Of a DNA stretch of 64,000 nucleotides, positions 18,201-27,525 are shown one piece after another (the stretch's first letter is position 1; every line of letters starts with the position of its first letter). Made by a program: the position numbers and the translations under genes. Source of the DNA: Streptomyces misionensis (lineage in GTDB: Bacteria; Actinomycetota; Actinomycetes; Streptomycetales; Streptomycetaceae); assembly GCF_900104815.1 (NCBI RefSeq), contig NZ_FNTD01000004.1, positions 1,178,001 through 1,242,000 of the forward strand, read 5' to 3'. The notes under the pieces are model-generated. The model saw nothing but the letters and a program-made list of their open reading frames with translations. It was not told the origin of the DNA and did no database searches.

Positions 18201-18504
18201 CGACCAAGTTGCTCGGGTCGGCGACGACAGCATCCAGGGCGTAGCGACTGGTGTTGAAGAAGGGATGGCCAGAGGCGCGGCGCAGCGCAACATCCCGGAA
18301 TGAGTCCGAATGTGCACCCTTATCCGCCAATTTGGCCAAGGTGTCCAGCACTTCCTGGCGAGTGGGTTCGAGCAGGCAATCCAAGCGCCGCAGCACGGTG
18401 AACGGCAATACGACGCCGCCATACTCAGATGTCTTGAAGTCCCCGCGAAGAAGATCCGTGAGCGACCAGATATGCCTGGAAAGTTGGGTCCCTGAATCGC
18501 TCAT
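15229..18504 (-). CDS. Type I-like N6-adenine DNA methyltransferase with HEPN-like and CxxC C-terminus
   Basis: The 1091-aa protein starts like HsdM: helical N-terminus (1-150), then the SAM motif DPACGTGG (214-221). The catalytic motif IV is LLAHPPFG (HPPF at 290-293) where N6-adenine enzymes have NPPF or NPPY, so catalytic competence is uncertain. After the methylase core (to about 480), a long C-terminal half carries RNISHH (945-950), matching the RNxxxH signature of HEPN ribonucleases, and CPDC (1052-1055) as half of a possible zinc site. ATG 18504 follows a GAGAGGGA element. It is divergent from the BREX operon with a 497-base shared promoter region. It could be a BREX accessory, a stand-alone defence protein or a single-chain restriction-modification enzyme. 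The methylase assignment is firm; the C-terminal reading is inference. Confidence 0.78.
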   Translation of the reverse strand: MSDSGTQLSRHIWSLTDLLRGDFKTSEYGGVVLPFTVLRRLDCLLEPTRQEVLDTLAKLADKGAHSDSFRDVALRRASGHPFFNTSRYALDAVVADPSNLVALLREYVRGYSENVRDVFQRFEFDRTVERLHHAGLLYAVVSRFLSMDLGAPLSAGDMGLVFEDLVRRSVDQAGGAGADEHVTPRDVGRLMSALLLQPDQHELTRSGVLRTVHDPACGTGGLLEEVAERIETANPSAHVSLYGQEINAETWAVAGSNMLMSGRDPGQILFGNVLREDLFGDQRFDYLLAHPPFGLSWKHAEQQVRAEHELGNAGRFGAGLPRVSDGSLLFLQHMLAKMKPVDASGDGGSRVVVLFSGSPMQGGATGLGESDVRRWIVENDWLEGIVALPDQLFYNTGVSTYLWVLSNRKKSAHRGRVALVKAQDHWQKTRQSSGSKRKYLGPDQLNKIVRLYEEALSAPVGGSPRDQVSVVRNEDLLYRQIVIERPLRLRFELTTDGLQQLSSLRPIQRGDHPDKLVGALRRLVGTSWTTSSDAFSALRHAVATVGQTWPRGAAFERSVRNAIGVRDDQGEVQQRRGVTEPDPELRDLVVVPLRDDPDEYFRKEVLPHAPDAWLDHAKTRRGCAIRTSLFYVAELDGEFGPLRAFAQLETERVKLRRPRRGEAEPIPPKHLTASYLHSVDSALELPDAELDDSELTPCTGGDLVGRSGNWRLLPAGFGDAVTRLFVLHPTPGSGRGLCEWLNSRKSNAAYPQARELLDTPVPVELVAAPEVEDLLAEVQEGRHALRMATDGILPNVFAGPETRVAEIRQSIRFIAREARLAGQLVRPFDDPVWRAEASYPFHVAALARRYRVSTHPAERKDGLLKLGEGTARTLGVLALRELIAHHGSFTSSLRKTFGQGAAFGTWTTLIKRFMDEVPTPQLPELVALREHGVTLSLLKDIKDLRNISHHAHGVRRSHELDEDVEKLEPYVVSALNSVNWLSSTDWFWVERCEYLDDSSFQAVGLRLRGSHPSWEPFSRPINRPLRPDRIYVDGTPPGVPIDLWPLAMVSLCPDCRTRELFLLNKISNGTAVLRSLEEHELTIPYAAQAQN

Positions 18505-19001
18505 GGCATTCCCTCTCCGGCCACCCGGCCCCTCCTGCACTCAAGGCCGATCTTCACACAGTCATTGGATCTTACGCAGAGGGCATCACTGCGACGACCC
18601 ACTCCTGCCAATCAGCCCTTGCCACCCCCCGGCGGCAGTCGGCGACACATGGGCTCGACCTGGCATGACCGCGTCAGCAATGGCTGCGACGTGAAGGTAT
18701 AACACCACCGCCACGGCGATGTGATCGCCCACCCGACCCCCACCGCTTCATCCGTACACGCAATCGACTTGGCACTGCTGCGGCTTGAATCGCTATGGTC
18801 CACCTGGCCGAATCCGTTCGCGGTGCACTCTCCCCCGTTCCAACGCCACCAGGTCTGCGTGGCAGGGCCTCTGTCGTAGCACGCTCAGGCCGCTCTTGGT
18901 GTCAGTGTCACCCTTTAGGATTCGGTCCGAGGGTTGAGCTGTGCTTCCTGAACGCGCCGACAGGAACCACGGCAGGCATACAGACACGGACGGGGAGCCG
19001 C
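18505..19001. promoter_or_regulatory. Divergent promoter region between methyltransferase and pglW
   Basis: This 497-base gene-free stretch separates two divergent defence genes and must hold both promoters. GGGGAG at 18992-18997 is the pglW ribosome binding site. I could not identify convincing -35/-10 pairs or a clear operator palindrome. Confidence 0.5.
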
Positions 19002-22000
19002 ATGCTGGAAGACCGGTGGACGACGGTCACCGAGTCCGAGTATGAGCACGAGCGCCGTGGTCTTGAGGCGATCCGCCGGCGTCTGCCAGATGAGGAGCCG
19101 TGGCGTGCCTGGACGAACTTCATGTTCACCGCGAACAGCGGGCACGTCCGTGAGGTCGATCTTCTGGTGGTAGCGCCGGCCGGGGTCTTCCTGGTCGAGT
19201 TGAAGGACTGGCAAGGCTCGGTCCACGGCGGCGGCAACGACTGGGTGCAGACCACGCCCAGCGGGACCAGCCGTCGGCACGGCAACCCGCTGCACCTGGC
19301 GAACCGGAAGGCCAAGGAGCTGTCGGGCCTGATTAACGGCGTCTCCGGTCGGCCCGCGCACCGAACGAAGATCTGGGTGGGTGAGGCTGTCTGCTTCACG
19401 GACGACAAGCTTCAGGTGAACCTTCCGGCTGCCGACATGAACGGCGTGTTCACGGTCAAGCAGCTGGTGGAGATGCTGGCCGTGCCGCCGGGAGACGCCC
19501 GCTACCAGATCACAGCCGAGGCATCCCGCTTTGTCGATGCAGCCCTGAAAAAGCTCCGTATCGCACCGATCCGCCGCCAGTACGAGGTGGGCTCCTACCT
19601 CCTGGAGGCGAAGGCGTTCGACTCCGGGCCGTCCTGGGCCGACTATCTGGGACGCCATTCCCAGCTGCACGATCTGGCACGGGTGCGGGTCTTCCTCAGT
19701 GAACGTGGTGCCTCCGACGACGAGCGGCGCTCGGTGGAGCGTGCCGCCGCCCGCGAGGCATCGGTACTCAGCCGTTTTCGTCATCCCGGTGCGGTACAGC
19801 TGAAGAATTATCTGCCGTCGGGGCATCCCGCCGGGCCCGCGATCCTCTTCGACTACCACCCGGAGACGCTGCGCCTGGACGATTACCTGGTCCAGCACGG
19901 TGAGGGTCTCGATCTGCAGGGGCGCCTCGCGCTGGTGCGGCAGCTTGCCGAGACGGTGCGCTCCGCGCACTCCCGGCGGGTCCACCACCGCACGCTGTCG
20001 GCGCACGCGGTGCATGTGATTCCGCGCGACCGCGGTCCACGCGGGCGGGAGCTCGGCGAGGAGCAGCGCTGGCTGCGTCCGTGGACGCAGATCGCGGATT
20101 GGCAGATCGCCACTGGGCAAAGCCTCAGCCGCGGCCGGCCTCTGACCCTGGCTCCGACTAACGTGACGGGGTTCCATGTCGCCGAGCAGGCTGATCCCTA
20201 TCTGGCTCCGGAGCTGAGGATTCCGAAGGCCGATCCAGTGCGCCTCGATGTGTACGGGCTCGGCGTGCTCACGTATCTGCTGGTGACCGGGCAAGCGCCT
20301 GGCGCGAGCCAGAGCGAGGTCATGGCACGTCTGGAGGCCGGCGAGAGTCTGCGTCCCAGCGCGCTCGTCGACGGTCTCAATCCGGACATCGACGATCTGG
20401 TGGAGGCTTCCACCGCGTACGAACCGGGTCGGCGTCTGTCCACGGTCGACGACTTCCTGGAGATGCTGGAGTACGTCGAGCAGGCATTCGTCGAGGAGGT
20501 CCCGGGCGGCGGGGATGCGGCTGCAGTCGCGGGCGGGGACGGCGGTTCAGCCGCAGGCGCGGGCGAAGAAAGATCCGAGCCGGAGAAGGACCCGCTGGAG
20601 GCCGTGGCCGGGGACGTACTTGCCGGACGCTGGGAGGTCGTGCGCCGCCTCGGTACAGGCTCGACCGCGCGGGCCTTCCTGGTGCGGGATCTGGAGGGCG
20701 AGCCTCGGCGCAGCGGCGGCCTGCCGGTGGCAGTGCTGAAGGTCGCGCTGAGCGAGGCCAAGCATGCTGTCCTGGATCGTGAGGCGGAGGTCCTGGGCCG
20801 GATCCACAGGGACTCCAGCATCATTTCGCTGTACGAGCCGCAGCCCCTGACATTGGCTGGGCGCCGGGTTCTGGTCCTGGAGTACGTGGGTGACAGCCGG
20901 GAGCTGAAGGACCAGGACGGCAGTGCGAGTAAGGGGCCGCGCCGCAGGGAGGACACCGTTGCCCGCCAGCTGCGGGACAACGGCCGCTTGGGCATGGACC
21001 AGCTGGAGGCGTACGGGAAGTACCTCTTCGGTGCTGTGGAGCACCTGGAGGCGGAGGGGATCTGGCACCGGGATCTGAAGCCGGACAACATCGCGATCCG
21101 GGTCCGCCCCAACGGCACCCGTCAGCTGGTGCTGATCGACTTCTCGCTCGCCGGGTACCCGGCGAAGGAAATCGAGGCGGGCACCGAGGGCTATCTCGAC
21201 CCGTTCGTGGGCGTCATCACGCGCGGCTCGTACGACGGGCACGCCGAGCGGTATGCGCTGGCCGTGACGCTGCACGAGATGGCGTCGAACGAGCTGCCCC
21301 GCTGGGGTGACGGCTCGGTCACGGCCCGGCAGACGGATGCGAAGGAATGGCCGTACCCGCAGCTGGCGGCAGACGCCTTTGAGCCGGCGGTCCGGGACGG
21401 CCTTGTGGCGTTCTTCCGTAAGGCGCTGGCCCGAGATGTGAAGGACCGCTTCCCGGATCTCAAGCCGATGGAGCGTGCCTGGCAGCGGATCTTCCTGGAC
21501 GCACAGCAGACCACGGCGCCGAGCACCGGTCACGGTGAAAAGTCGGGGCGCGGGGCGAAGGGCGGCACCGACGCGGTTGCCGGGTCGGCGGCGCAACCGC
21601 GGATCGGGCGGGAGGACGACGACGTCTCTGCCGAGCAGGTCCGCGACCAGCAGGCCGAGCGCGCCGACCGGAACACGCCGCTGTCGGTGGCGGGTCTGAC
21701 TGTCGCAGCGCAGTCGCAGCTGTTCGCGATGGGGCTGAACACCGTCGGGGACGTCTTGGAATACTCGGCGAAGAAGTTCCTCACCGCGCCGGGCATGGGC
21801 TCGCGCACCCGGGAGGAGATCCAGCGCCGGCAGAAAGAGTGGAACGCACGCCTGGGCAAGGCGGCTCCCGCGCCGCTCAGCGCGGAGGCCCGCAAGGCGG
21901 CGGGCCAGGAGCTCTCCGACCTGGAGCGGGCGGTCGCAGAGTCGGTCGCCGCCGACGGGGACGGCGCTGACCCGCAGGTGCTGGGCGGCCTGAGCCTGGA

Positions 22001-23690
22001 CGCGCTCGCCGCCCGTCTCGTACCGAAGCCATCCAGCGGTAGTGCCCGCTCCAATGCCAAGGAGCGCGAAGCAATCCGGCTGCTGCTGCGGCTGCCCGAT
22101 GAGACAGGGACGCTGCCCGGGGGCCTGGCCTGGGTCCGGCAGCGGGACGTCGCCGATGCGGTGGGCCTGACCGCGGGCCGGATCCCGCAGATCGTGAAGA
22201 AGGCGCGCGAGCGCTGGTACAAGGACGCGGCCCTGGGGCTGCTGCGTGAGCAGGTGGTGGAGCTTCTGGCTGAGCGCGGCCGGGTGGCCCCGGTGATCGA
22301 GCTCGCCGACGCCCTCATCGCCCGGCGCGGCACCCAGCACGTGGAGCGGCGCAACCGGCGTGCACTCGCCCTATCGCTGCTGCGTGCGGTGGTCGAACGA
22401 GAGAGTTACGACAACGAGTCTCCGCCGCTCTTCCGCTACTTCCACGCCCGCATGCCCAAGGGCGCCGATCCGGTACTCGGCCTGCTCGCCCTGGATGTCC
22501 GGGAGGACGTGGACGGTCCGGACACCCCGGCGCTGCCCGCCCTGCAGGAGTACGCGCTGAACCTGGGCGTGCGGGCCGACCGGCTCGCGGCGCTTGAGTC
22601 CCTGCCGACGGCGAGCACGGTCCTCACCGAGCTGGACGCGGTGCGACGGCCACCGGGCAGCCTGGGCTGGGACGAGCGGCGGACGGCCGAGATCGCGGTC
22701 GCCGCCTCCACCCGGGCCGCGCTCACCCCGCGGTTGGAGATCTACCCGCGCGACCTGGACCTGGTGCGTGCGCTGCGGATCACCCAGGCCGGCGTGGTCG
22801 CCGTGCAGCCGGGCGTCGAGGAGGAGCGGCAGCCGGGCCTGACGGTGGACGCGCTGCACAAGCGGGTCGCCACCCGCTTCCCCGACCTGGGCACCGATCC
22901 GCTGGCGCCGCGCGAGCTGCCCACGGGCAGCGCCCTGGTCCGCGCCCTGAAGCAGGCCGGCTTCGAGCTGAAACTGGCCACCCGCTACGACAAGGTGCTC
23001 CGGCTCATCCCGGACCGCCCCTCCGGGGACGCAACTGCCGGGCTGACCTCGGCGAGCTGGGGTGCCTCGGCTGCGCGCCGCTCGGCCCCCACCCAGTACG
23101 ACGCGGACGCGGCCGTCGCCGCTGCCGTCAAGGCTGAGCAGCGACTTATGCACTCGGCGCGGCAGGACGGCTTCCGGGTCCTGACCGTGCCCCAGCGGCG
23201 GGCCGAGGACGCGGTGCTGCGGCTGGCCGGCGAACCATACGGGGCTCGGCCGGTGTCGGTGACCGCACTGTTCGTGGCCGAATTGCGCGGCGTGGTCGGC
23301 GAGGCTGCCCGGCCGACCTGGGAGACCGTCCTCAAGGCGGACGCCGCCGAGCCGGGCAGCCGGGCCCATCAGCAGCTGCGCATACGCACCGACAAGGCGT
23401 GGGGCCGGATCGAGCCGCAGCTGCGGGAGCATCTGGCGGAGGCCGATGGTCCGCTGTTGCTCACCGACACTGCGGTGCTGGCCCGCTATGACGCGCTCGA
23501 CCTGCTCGGGCGGCTCGCGGAGGAGGCTCGGCAGGGTGGCAGCCCGCTGTGGCTGCTCGTCGCCCAGTCCGATCCGGCACGGGCGCCGCGGTTGGCCGGG
23601 CAGAGTGTTCCGTACCAGGCGGGGTTCGACGAGTGGATCGTTGTGCCTGACGCCTGGGTCGCGCGCAAACACCTCGAGCCGGACGCCTGA
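19002..23690 (+). CDS. pglW: BREX type 2 protein kinase PglW
   Basis: This 1562-aa protein is the serine/threonine kinase of the Pgl/BREX-2 phage-resistance system. Residues 25-160 are a NERD nuclease-related domain (REVDLLVV, then FLVELKDW). A first kinase-like domain (about 190-500) has HRTLSAHAV where HRDLKxxN should be, so it is a pseudokinase. A second kinase (about 545-830) is intact, with VAVLK, HRDLKPDNI (about 689) and DFSLAG. Beyond it are a helical module (LTVAAQSQLFAMGLNTVGD, about 896-945) that resembles the RNA polymerase alpha C-terminal domain, and a helix-turn-helix (QRDVADAVGLTAGRIPQI) like sigma region 4. ATG 19002 has GGGGAG 5 bases upstream; the longer frame from 18795 has no support. 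It is first in the operon and should phosphorylate a partner or sense infection. Confidence 0.9.
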   Translation: MLEDRWTTVTESEYEHERRGLEAIRRRLPDEEPWRAWTNFMFTANSGHVREVDLLVVAPAGVFLVELKDWQGSVHGGGNDWVQTTPSGTSRRHGNPLHLANRKAKELSGLINGVSGRPAHRTKIWVGEAVCFTDDKLQVNLPAADMNGVFTVKQLVEMLAVPPGDARYQITAEASRFVDAALKKLRIAPIRRQYEVGSYLLEAKAFDSGPSWADYLGRHSQLHDLARVRVFLSERGASDDERRSVERAAAREASVLSRFRHPGAVQLKNYLPSGHPAGPAILFDYHPETLRLDDYLVQHGEGLDLQGRLALVRQLAETVRSAHSRRVHHRTLSAHAVHVIPRDRGPRGRELGEEQRWLRPWTQIADWQIATGQSLSRGRPLTLAPTNVTGFHVAEQADPYLAPELRIPKADPVRLDVYGLGVLTYLLVTGQAPGASQSEVMARLEAGESLRPSALVDGLNPDIDDLVEASTAYEPGRRLSTVDDFLEMLEYVEQAFVEEVPGGGDAAAVAGGDGGSAAGAGEERSEPEKDPLEAVAGDVLAGRWEVVRRLGTGSTARAFLVRDLEGEPRRSGGLPVAVLKVALSEAKHAVLDREAEVLGRIHRDSSIISLYEPQPLTLAGRRVLVLEYVGDSRELKDQDGSASKGPRRREDTVARQLRDNGRLGMDQLEAYGKYLFGAVEHLEAEGIWHRDLKPDNIAIRVRPNGTRQLVLIDFSLAGYPAKEIEAGTEGYLDPFVGVITRGSYDGHAERYALAVTLHEMASNELPRWGDGSVTARQTDAKEWPYPQLAADAFEPAVRDGLVAFFRKALARDVKDRFPDLKPMERAWQRIFLDAQQTTAPSTGHGEKSGRGAKGGTDAVAGSAAQPRIGREDDDVSAEQVRDQQAERADRNTPLSVAGLTVAAQSQLFAMGLNTVGDVLEYSAKKFLTAPGMGSRTREEIQRRQKEWNARLGKAAPAPLSAEARKAAGQELSDLERAVAESVAADGDGADPQVLGGLSLDALAARLVPKPSSGSARSNAKEREAIRLLLRLPDETGTLPGGLAWVRQRDVADAVGLTAGRIPQIVKKARERWYKDAALGLLREQVVELLAERGRVAPVIELADALIARRGTQHVERRNRRALALSLLRAVVERESYDNESPPLFRYFHARMPKGADPVLGLLALDVREDVDGPDTPALPALQEYALNLGVRADRLAALESLPTASTVLTELDAVRRPPGSLGWDERRTAEIAVAASTRAALTPRLEIYPRDLDLVRALRITQAGVVAVQPGVEEERQPGLTVDALHKRVATRFPDLGTDPLAPRELPTGSALVRALKQAGFELKLATRYDKVLRLIPDRPSGDATAGLTSASWGASAARRSAPTQYDADAAVAAAVKAEQRLMHSARQDGFRVLTVPQRRAEDAVLRLAGEPYGARPVSVTALFVAELRGVVGEAARPTWETVLKADAAEPGSRAHQQLRIRTDKAWGRIEPQLREHLAEADGPLLLTDTAVLARYDALDLLGRLAEEARQGGSPLWLLVAQSDPARAPRLAGQSVPYQAGFDEWIVVPDAWVARKHLEPDA

Positions 23691-23752
23691 CCCGCCCCTC
23701 CTCCTAACCCGATCTTCTTCCGTCCCTTCGCTTTTCTCCTCAGGAGCCGTTC

Positions 23753-26700
23753 GTGATCGACCGCCAGAGCCTCCTCGCCGACCTGCAGAAGCAGGTCAAG
23801 GCGGCAGAGACCGATCTGGAACAGCAGGTCAAAGCCGTCCCCGAGGTCGGAACGCGGCTGCGCGGCGAGTATGAGCAGGCCCGGAAGCTGGGCCGTACGT
23901 CGGCGACGTGGAACGCCTGGCTCGGCGAGCGGATCACCCAGGTCGCGGTGGCCTGGGTGCTCGGCACGGTCTTCGTGCGGTTCAGCGAGGACAACCGGCT
24001 GATCGCCGAGCCCTACATCACCTCCCCCGACGTGGCAGGGCGGGAGACCGCCCAGGCGCGGTTCGAGGAGTACCTGGAGGAGGACACCAACCCGACATAC
24101 CGAGGATGGCTGGAGACAGCGTTCGCCGAACTGGGCGCCGGGCAAGCCGGGCGGCTCCTCTTCGACCGCGACCACAACCCGCTCTACCAGATCCCGCTTT
24201 CGCACGATGGCGCGGGCGCGCTGCTCGCGTTCTGGCGGGAGCAGCGCACCGGCGCGGGCAACGGGAACGAAGGCGAGGGCAGGCCGGTCCTCGTGCACGA
24301 CTTCAGCGACCCACTGAGCGAAGACGGTACCGAGGGCTGGGACACCCGGTTCCTGGGCGACCTGTACCAGGACCTGAGCGAGGCAGCCCGCAAGACGTAT
24401 GCACTGCTGCAGACGCCGGAGTTCGTGGAGGAGTTCATCCTTGACCGGACGATGACCCCGGCAGTGCGTGAGTTCGGCTTCGAAGAGCTGAAGGTGATCG
24501 ACCCGACCTGCGGGTCCGGCCACTTCGTACTCGGTGCATTCCGGCGGCTTGTGCGGATGTGGGCTGAGCAGCGGCCCGAGGTTGGCGCTTACGAGCGGGT
24601 GCGAGCGGCCCTGAACTCGGTGCACGGGGTGGACCTCAACCCGTTCGCGGTCGCAGTGGCCCGTTTCCGGCTCCTGGTCGCGGCGATGGCCGCGAGCGGC
24701 ATGCGGACCTTCGAGGAGGCGCGGCGCTACGAGTGGCCCATCCAGCTCGCGGTCGGCGACTCACTCATCAAGGACCGGCAGCTGGAGTTGCAGTTGGGGC
24801 TCGCCCTTGGGGAAGAGGGCGACAGCGCAGCCGGTGACCCGCTGGCCGACTTTTCGTACGCTACGGAGGACGTGCACGAGCATCCCGGGATCCTGGAGCA
24901 GGGGCGTTACCACGTGGTCGTGGGCAACCCGCCTTACATCACGGTCAAGGACAAGCAGCTCAACCAGCTGTACCGGGAGCTGTACGACGCGTGCGCTGGA
25001 ACGTATGCGCTGTCCGTCCCCTTCGCCCAGCGGTTCTTTGAACTGGCCAAGCGTGGCGGAGCTGACGGGAACGGCTACGGCATGGTCGGTCAGATCACAG
25101 CGAACTCCTTCATGAAGCGTGAGTTCGGCACGAAGCTGATCGAGGACTACTTCGCGCACAAGATCGAACTCACCGAGGTCATCGACACGTCAGGGGCGTA
25201 CATCCCGGGACACGGGACACCGACGGTGATCCTAGTTGGACGGCCGAGGAGCGGATCGAAGCGGCAGGCCACAATCCGGACGGTGCGCAGCGTACAGGGA
25301 GAACCTGCGGCACCTGAGAAGGCGGAGGAGGGACTGGTTTGGCAGGCGATCGTGGAGCAGATTGACCAGCCAGGGAGTGCAGGTCAGTGGGTTTCAGTGG
25401 ACGACCTGGAACGGGAGAGGTATTTCGGCAAGCAGCCATGGATTTTGGCGGATGGCGGCCTCGAAATGAATGAAGCCATCAACCAAGCGGGCACAGCGAC
25501 TTTGTCGCAAATCTGCCAGAGCATCGGATTCAACGCCGTTACGCGCGAAGACGACGCATACATGTTGGGCACGGAGGCTGCTCGCAGGCTTCGAGTCCCT
25601 GACGCACATATTCGAACCTTTCACGGCGGCGGATCGATTCGCGATTGGCAGAAGAATGAGGGGGTCGGCACGATCTTCCCGTATCGGGACGAGAGCCACA
25701 AGGCCGAGATTCCCGAGACGGTCGAACGACTCCTGTGGCCCAGCCGTATTCCATTGCGGCTTCGTCGCGCCCTTTCCGGCTCCCAGGAAGAGCAAGGGCT
25801 CGAATGGTTTGAGTACTCCAGTTTCAATCCGAAGCGCTACTGGTCAGAATTTCTGATCGCATTCCCGTTCGTTGCGACACACAGTCACTTCACCTTGCGG
25901 CGTGATCGTGATGGGTTCATCCGTACCGCTCCAGTGGTAATGCTGCGGGAAGGAGCGACGGAAGAGCAGTATGTGAGGCTGCTCGGGCTGCTCAATAGTT
26001 CCACGGCCGGGTTCTGGCTCAAGATGGTGAGCCACGACAAAGGCAGCCAGGGTGTAAATGAGGGCTACAAATCCCAGGTATGGGAGCGCTTCTACGAGTT
26101 CACCGGCACCAAACTTCAAGAATTCCCGCTTCCCTCCGAATACCCCGCAGCCCTGGCCTCCGAGGTCGATGCTCTTGCCCAGCAGCTCTCGGCGATGACC
26201 CCCGCCGCCCTCGCCGCCAAGGCCGTCCCCACTGCCACCGCTCTCCGCGAAGCTCAAGCCCACTACAACTCCATCCGCGCACGCATGATTGCCCTTCAGG
26301 AGGAGCTGGACTGGCAGGTCTACTCCCTCTACGACCTGCACTCCGAGGACCTGCGCCTGGGCGACGCCTCTGGCGTGCCCGAACTCGCCCTGGGCGAGCG
26401 GGCTTTCGAGATCGTGCTCGCACGACGGGCCGCGGCGGGTGAGGCCAGTGGCGAGTGGTTCAAGCGACACGGCTCGACGCCGATCACGGAGATCCCCGCG
26501 CACTGGCCCGCCGACTATCAGGCGCTCGTGCAGAGGCGGATCGAGGTCATCGAGTCGAACCGTGCCATCGGCATGGTGGAGCGCCCCGAGTTCAAGCGGC
26601 GTTGGGCCACCGAAGGCTGGGATGCGATGCGACAGAAGGCGCTGAAGTCCTGGCTGCTCGACCGGGTCGAGGACCGCACATACTGGTTCGACGCCAGCGG

Positions 26701-27502
26701 CAATCCCACCGTCGCCACCCTCGCCCGCCTCGCCGAAAATCTTTCAGCCGACGAGGACTTCACGTCTGTTGCTGAGCTGTACGCACCCCGGCAGGACCTC
26801 GTGAAGATCGTGCGGGAGCTGCTCTCCGAGGAGCACGTGCCGTTCGTCTCTGCACTGCGGTACAAGCCGACCGGGCTGAAAAAGCGTGCTGACTGGGAGC
26901 AGGTCTGGGAGTTGCAGCGGGAGGAGGACGCGGCGCCCGACGAACCCGCCAAGCGGAAGGTTCGTGAGCGGACGCCCGTGCCGCCGAAGTACACCTCGGC
27001 GGACTTCCTGAAGCCGAGCTACTGGCGTGCGCGCGGCAAGCTGGATGTGCCCAAGGAGCGGTTCGTGTCCTATGGCACGGTCAACGCGCAGTCGCCGGAG
27101 CTGTATGGGTGGGCCGGCTGGGATCACCTGGAGCAGGCCCTCGCGCTCGCCTCGTACATCCAGCAGGCTGGGCTCAGCGACGACGACCTCGTGCCTTACC
27201 TGGCCGGGCTACTTGAGCTGCAGCCATGGCTGGAGCAGTGGTACGGCGAATACGACCCGGAGTTCGGGGCGTCGCCGGCCGCCGAGATCCTGGCGTTCAG
27301 GCAGCAGAAGCAGGGCGAACTCGGGTTGACCGACGATGCACTGCGGGCCTGGCGTCCGTCGGCCGCCAGCCGTGGACGCGGCGCGTCGAAGGCCGCCACA
27401 TCGAGGACGCGCACGGGCACGAAGGCCGCCGTCCAGACGTCCATCATCGACGCCGACAACGGCACCGTCACCGAGGCCGTAAGCGGCGCAGAGTCCGCCT
27501 GA
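23753..27502 (+). CDS. pglX: BREX type 2 DNA methyltransferase PglX
   Basis: The 1249-aa protein methylates adenine at the host BREX site and is needed for self/non-self marking. Motif I is DPTCGSGH (about residue 250) and motif IV is GNPPY (about 392), both intact, unlike the flanking methyltransferase. A target-recognition region follows (about 560-800), and the C-terminal half has the long helical region usual for the family. GTG 23753 follows AGGAG. In S. coelicolor pglX varies in phase through a homopolymeric G tract; I saw no G run longer than about 5 here, so phase variation by that route is unlikely in this copy. It lies 62 bases after pglW and 23 bases before pglY. Confidence 0.93.
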   Translation: MIDRQSLLADLQKQVKAAETDLEQQVKAVPEVGTRLRGEYEQARKLGRTSATWNAWLGERITQVAVAWVLGTVFVRFSEDNRLIAEPYITSPDVAGRETAQARFEEYLEEDTNPTYRGWLETAFAELGAGQAGRLLFDRDHNPLYQIPLSHDGAGALLAFWREQRTGAGNGNEGEGRPVLVHDFSDPLSEDGTEGWDTRFLGDLYQDLSEAARKTYALLQTPEFVEEFILDRTMTPAVREFGFEELKVIDPTCGSGHFVLGAFRRLVRMWAEQRPEVGAYERVRAALNSVHGVDLNPFAVAVARFRLLVAAMAASGMRTFEEARRYEWPIQLAVGDSLIKDRQLELQLGLALGEEGDSAAGDPLADFSYATEDVHEHPGILEQGRYHVVVGNPPYITVKDKQLNQLYRELYDACAGTYALSVPFAQRFFELAKRGGADGNGYGMVGQITANSFMKREFGTKLIEDYFAHKIELTEVIDTSGAYIPGHGTPTVILVGRPRSGSKRQATIRTVRSVQGEPAAPEKAEEGLVWQAIVEQIDQPGSAGQWVSVDDLERERYFGKQPWILADGGLEMNEAINQAGTATLSQICQSIGFNAVTREDDAYMLGTEAARRLRVPDAHIRTFHGGGSIRDWQKNEGVGTIFPYRDESHKAEIPETVERLLWPSRIPLRLRRALSGSQEEQGLEWFEYSSFNPKRYWSEFLIAFPFVATHSHFTLRRDRDGFIRTAPVVMLREGATEEQYVRLLGLLNSSTAGFWLKMVSHDKGSQGVNEGYKSQVWERFYEFTGTKLQEFPLPSEYPAALASEVDALAQQLSAMTPAALAAKAVPTATALREAQAHYNSIRARMIALQEELDWQVYSLYDLHSEDLRLGDASGVPELALGERAFEIVLARRAAAGEASGEWFKRHGSTPITEIPAHWPADYQALVQRRIEVIESNRAIGMVERPEFKRRWATEGWDAMRQKALKSWLLDRVEDRTYWFDASGNPTVATLARLAENLSADEDFTSVAELYAPRQDLVKIVRELLSEEHVPFVSALRYKPTGLKKRADWEQVWELQREEDAAPDEPAKRKVRERTPVPPKYTSADFLKPSYWRARGKLDVPKERFVSYGTVNAQSPELYGWAGWDHLEQALALASYIQQAGLSDDDLVPYLAGLLELQPWLEQWYGEYDPEFGASPAAEILAFRQQKQGELGLTDDALRAWRPSAASRGRGASKAATSRTRTGTKAAVQTSIIDADNGTVTEAVSGAESA

Positions 27503-27525
27503 GCAGGGCGAGGAGCAGACACACC

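Noticed and set aside
18915..20294. Minus-strand frame over pglW
   Set aside because: It lies across the NERD and first kinase domains of pglW, which are clearly coding on the plus strand.
23753..27502. Phase-variable G tract in pglX, as in S. coelicolor
   Set aside because: I saw no G run longer than about 5 in this gene, and the frame is intact, so there is no support for slippage here.
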